From positions 1 to 8,843 of the forward strand of contig CAMPJM010000143.1 in NCBI GenBank assembly GCA_946886805.1: 8,843 bases of DNA, given 5' to 3'. The translations under genes and the position numbers were made by a program. Positions 7,252 to 8,843 of this stretch are shown here, one piece after another (position 1 is the stretch's first letter; each line of letters begins with the position of its first letter). This DNA comes from an uncultured Flammeovirgaceae bacterium. Its GTDB lineage: Bacteria > Bacteroidota > Bacteroidia > Cytophagales > Cyclobacteriaceae. Below the pieces are notes generated by a model. The model ran no database searches. It had not been told where the DNA came from and worked only from the letters and a program-made list of their open reading frames with translations.

Positions 7252-8286
7252 TTGATTTCTAAGAAGGTAACATCTTTTTTAAAATACTTCATTTCTTTGG
7301 CCGTAGCAGCAGGTCTGTTCTGGTTTGTTTACAAAGATTTGAATATCACCTCCTCCGTTGAAAAAATAAAAGATGCCAACTATTCCTGGATTTTTCTTTC
7401 TATTTTTCTCTCTATCATAAGTCACATTTCCCGGGCGTACCGGTGGAATATCTTATTAAAACCTGCGGGTTACAGCCCTACCCTATCCCGGACTTTTTGG
7501 GCTGTAATGGTTGGATATCTGGCAAACTTAGTAGTTCCCAGAATGGGAGAAGTCACCAGATGTGGGGTCTTGAAAAAAACGAATGAAGTGCCAATGACTG
7601 TGTCTATTGGAACGGTGGTGGCAGAGAGAATTATAGATTTCTTGACTTTGATGCTACTGGTGGTCCTTGGGTTTATCATAGAGTTCGAAAGACTGAATGA
7701 ATTTCTCTCAGGGTTTTTGTTTGAGCAAGCAGCAGTGGTGGGCGATAATCTTTTTGCCTTATATCTCTTAGCAGGAATAGGACTTGTGTTCTTTATTATT
7801 GTTTTCATAATAATAAGGATCTTTAGGCATAAAATTAGGAGAAACCCCTTATTTCTCAAAGTCCGGTCTTTTTTACGCGACATGGTATCAGGGCTTACCA
7901 GTATAAGCAGAATAGAACAAAAAGCGGCTTTCTGGTTTTCAACATTTGTAATTTGGTTGATGTACTTCCTGATGTCCTATGTAGTGGTATTCGCCCTGGA
8001 GGAAACCTCATCTCTCGGGATAGGCGCTGGAATTGCATTGTTGATAATGGGAGGCTTGGGTATGGCTGCTCCCGTACAGGGAGGAATTGGCACATATCAT
8101 GCTTTAATTACTGCCGTTTTGCTGTTATATGGCATAAAAGAAGCCGATGGACAGGTTTTTGCGTTCATATTGCATACATCGCAACTACTAATGGTGGTTG
8201 TGGTAGGCAGCATAAGCCTGGTAATCAGTATGGTGATAACGAAAAAAAGCAAAAGCAATAAAACCGATCATGGCAACCAAAAATAA
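7252..8286 (+). CDS. Flippase-like / lysylphosphatidylglycerol synthase TM-domain protein (UPF0104, AglD/MprF-N type)
   Basis: This is a 344-residue polytopic inner-membrane protein of the lysylphosphatidylglycerol synthase transmembrane family (UPF0104). About eight hydrophobic segments are visible, near 9-27, 45-62, 83-96, 122-145, 168-190, 226-249, 254-275 and 303-329. Family motifs are PRMGEVTR (96-103), ER..D (125-129) and the glycine-rich QGGIGTYH (276-283). It lacks the soluble synthase domain of full MprF, so it should not make aminoacyl-phosphatidylglycerol itself; lipid or lipid-linked sugar translocation is a guess from relatives. The start must be non-ATG: a stop lies in frame at 7228-7230 and the first internal Met is near residue 85, after two membrane segments. 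TTG at 7252 gives a Lys-rich N-terminus and fits, 11 bases after panD. Its 3' end overlaps the adenylyltransferase gene by 17 bases. The basic C-terminus (KKSKSNK) is probably cytoplasmic. Confidence 0.88.
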   Translation: MISKKVTSFLKYFISLAVAAGLFWFVYKDLNITSSVEKIKDANYSWIFLSIFLSIISHISRAYRWNILLKPAGYSPTLSRTFWAVMVGYLANLVVPRMGEVTRCGVLKKTNEVPMTVSIGTVVAERIIDFLTLMLLVVLGFIIEFERLNEFLSGFLFEQAAVVGDNLFALYLLAGIGLVFFIIVFIIIRIFRHKIRRNPLFLKVRSFLRDMVSGLTSISRIEQKAAFWFSTFVIWLMYFLMSYVVVFALEETSSLGIGAGIALLIMGGLGMAAPVQGGIGTYHALITAVLLLYGIKEADGQVFAFILHTSQLLMVVVVGSISLVISMVITKKSKSNKTDHGNQK

Positions 8287-8758
8287 AATTCTCCTCCCTG
8301 AACAATTAGATGACCAAATTTCCGTTTGGAAAAAAGAAAAAAGAACGATTGTCTTTACCAATGGCTGTTTTGACATTATTCATTTAGGACACATAGATTA
8401 CCTGGAAAAGGCCAAAAGCCTTGGTGATATTTTAGTAGTGGGAATAAATAGTGATGATTCTGTCCAGCGACTGAAGGGTGAAACCAGACCGGTGGTAGAT
8501 GCTTACGCAAGGGCCAGAATGATGGCAAGTATGGAATTTGTGGATGCCGTTACTTATTTTGAGGAGGACACTCCCCTTGAGTTAATCAGCAGGATAATAC
8601 CTGATGTTTTGGTGAAAGGAAATGACTATGTTATCGACAACATAATTGGGGCTGATATCGTATTGAAGAATGGTGGAAAAGTAGACACTATAGAACTTGT
8701 ACCAGGATATTCTACCACAAAAATTATCGAAAAAATCAAAAAAATAAATAAAAGTTAA
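8270..8758 (+). CDS. rfaE2: D-glycero-beta-D-manno-heptose 1-phosphate adenylyltransferase (stand-alone RfaE2 type)
   Basis: This cytoplasmic nucleotidyltransferase of 162 residues matches the C-terminal domain of E. coli HldE, which forms ADP-heptose from heptose-1-phosphate and ATP for the LPS inner core. It has the cytidylyltransferase-like signature [12 protein letters not shown] (30-41, with H38-x-G-H41), [14 protein letters not shown] (57-70), FEEDTPL (97-103), [10 protein letters not shown] (111-120) and GYSTT (146-150), all typical of RfaE2. The kinase half of HldE is missing, so a separate kinase would be expected elsewhere in the genome. The ATG lies within the end of the upstream membrane-protein gene (17-base overlap), implying coupled expression. 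A different sugar- or alditol-phosphate substrate cannot be excluded from sequence alone, but the RfaE2 pattern is strong. Confidence 0.9.
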   Translation: MATKNKILLPEQLDDQISVWKKEKRTIVFTNGCFDIIHLGHIDYLEKAKSLGDILVVGINSDDSVQRLKGETRPVVDAYARARMMASMEFVDAVTYFEEDTPLELISRIIPDVLVKGNDYVIDNIIGADIVLKNGGKVDTIELVPGYSTTKIIEKIKKINKS

Positions 8759-8770
8759 GTAGTAAAATAT

Positions 8771-8843
8771 ATGATAATAATTATTGGTATCGTTTTTATG
8801 ATCATAAGCTTTGCCGTTAGCTCAAGGCTTAAAAATAAATTCA
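8771..8843 (+). CDS. Probable zinc metallopeptidase, N-terminal fragment (runs off window)
   Basis: An open frame starts with ATG 12 bases after the rfaE2 stop and runs to the window edge, giving 24 residues. It has a hydrophobic membrane segment (about residues 2-16, rich in Ile, Val and Phe) followed by SSRLKNKF. This beginning resembles the YugP-type membrane zinc peptidase family (Zn_peptidase_2), whose members start with one membrane helix and then a SxxLKxKF-like segment, and which I recall near this gene set in other Bacteroidota. The HEXXH zinc motif would lie beyond the window, so the family call is tentative. It is probably in the same transcript as rfaE2. Confidence 0.55.
   Translation, partial: MIIIIGIVFMIISFAVSSRLKNKF

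Overview
The window is chromosomal DNA from a member of the Bacteroidota. Gene content points to the Cytophagales/Flammeovirga-like side, but no genus can be named from the sequence. The evidence is: a DUF4270 lipoprotein, a family essentially confined to this phylum; the arrangement of a short glycogen-synthase-like gene diverging from panC; AT-rich DNA; genes without Shine-Dalgarno sequences; and matches to the Bacteroidota -33/-7 promoter (TTTG / TAnnTTTG). All genes look like ordinary vertically inherited housekeeping or catabolic genes. I see no insertion sequence, phage gene, tRNA, rRNA or CRISPR array.

Region 1 (1-1710, plus strand) is the end of a xylose-use operon: the C-terminal tail of xylose isomerase (xylA), then 22 bases later an XylE-type D-xylose/H+ symporter. 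The xylA reading frame carries an in-frame TAA at 18-20, close to the window edge. A strong bidirectional hairpin terminator (1758-1793) separates this operon from the convergent one on the other strand.

Region 2 (1816-5784, minus strand) reads, in transcription order, a 270-residue glycogen/starch-synthase N-domain protein, a DUF4270 lipoprotein and glmS. The first two genes overlap by 17 bases and 38 bases separate the second from glmS, so they look like one operon. GlmS makes glucosamine-6-phosphate for peptidoglycan and LPS. The other two have no assigned function; the GT5-like protein lacks both the C-terminal half of the GT-B fold and the KTGGL substrate motif, so it is probably not a glycogen synthase.

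Region 3 (5785-5918) is a divergent intergenic region with a good minus-strand promoter and three copies of an 8-bp word.

Region 4 (5919-8843, plus strand) holds panC, panD, a flippase-like/LPG-synthase-TM membrane protein, a stand-alone heptose-1-phosphate adenylyltransferase (rfaE2) and the start of a probable zinc metallopeptidase. PanC and PanD supply and use beta-alanine for pantothenate/CoA. The last three genes are tightly packed behind panD and suggest an envelope role.

The most interesting material is the pairing of an apparently inactive GT5 half-protein and a DUF4270 lipoprotein with glmS, diverging from panC. No wholly new system such as a defence island or novel cluster is evident.
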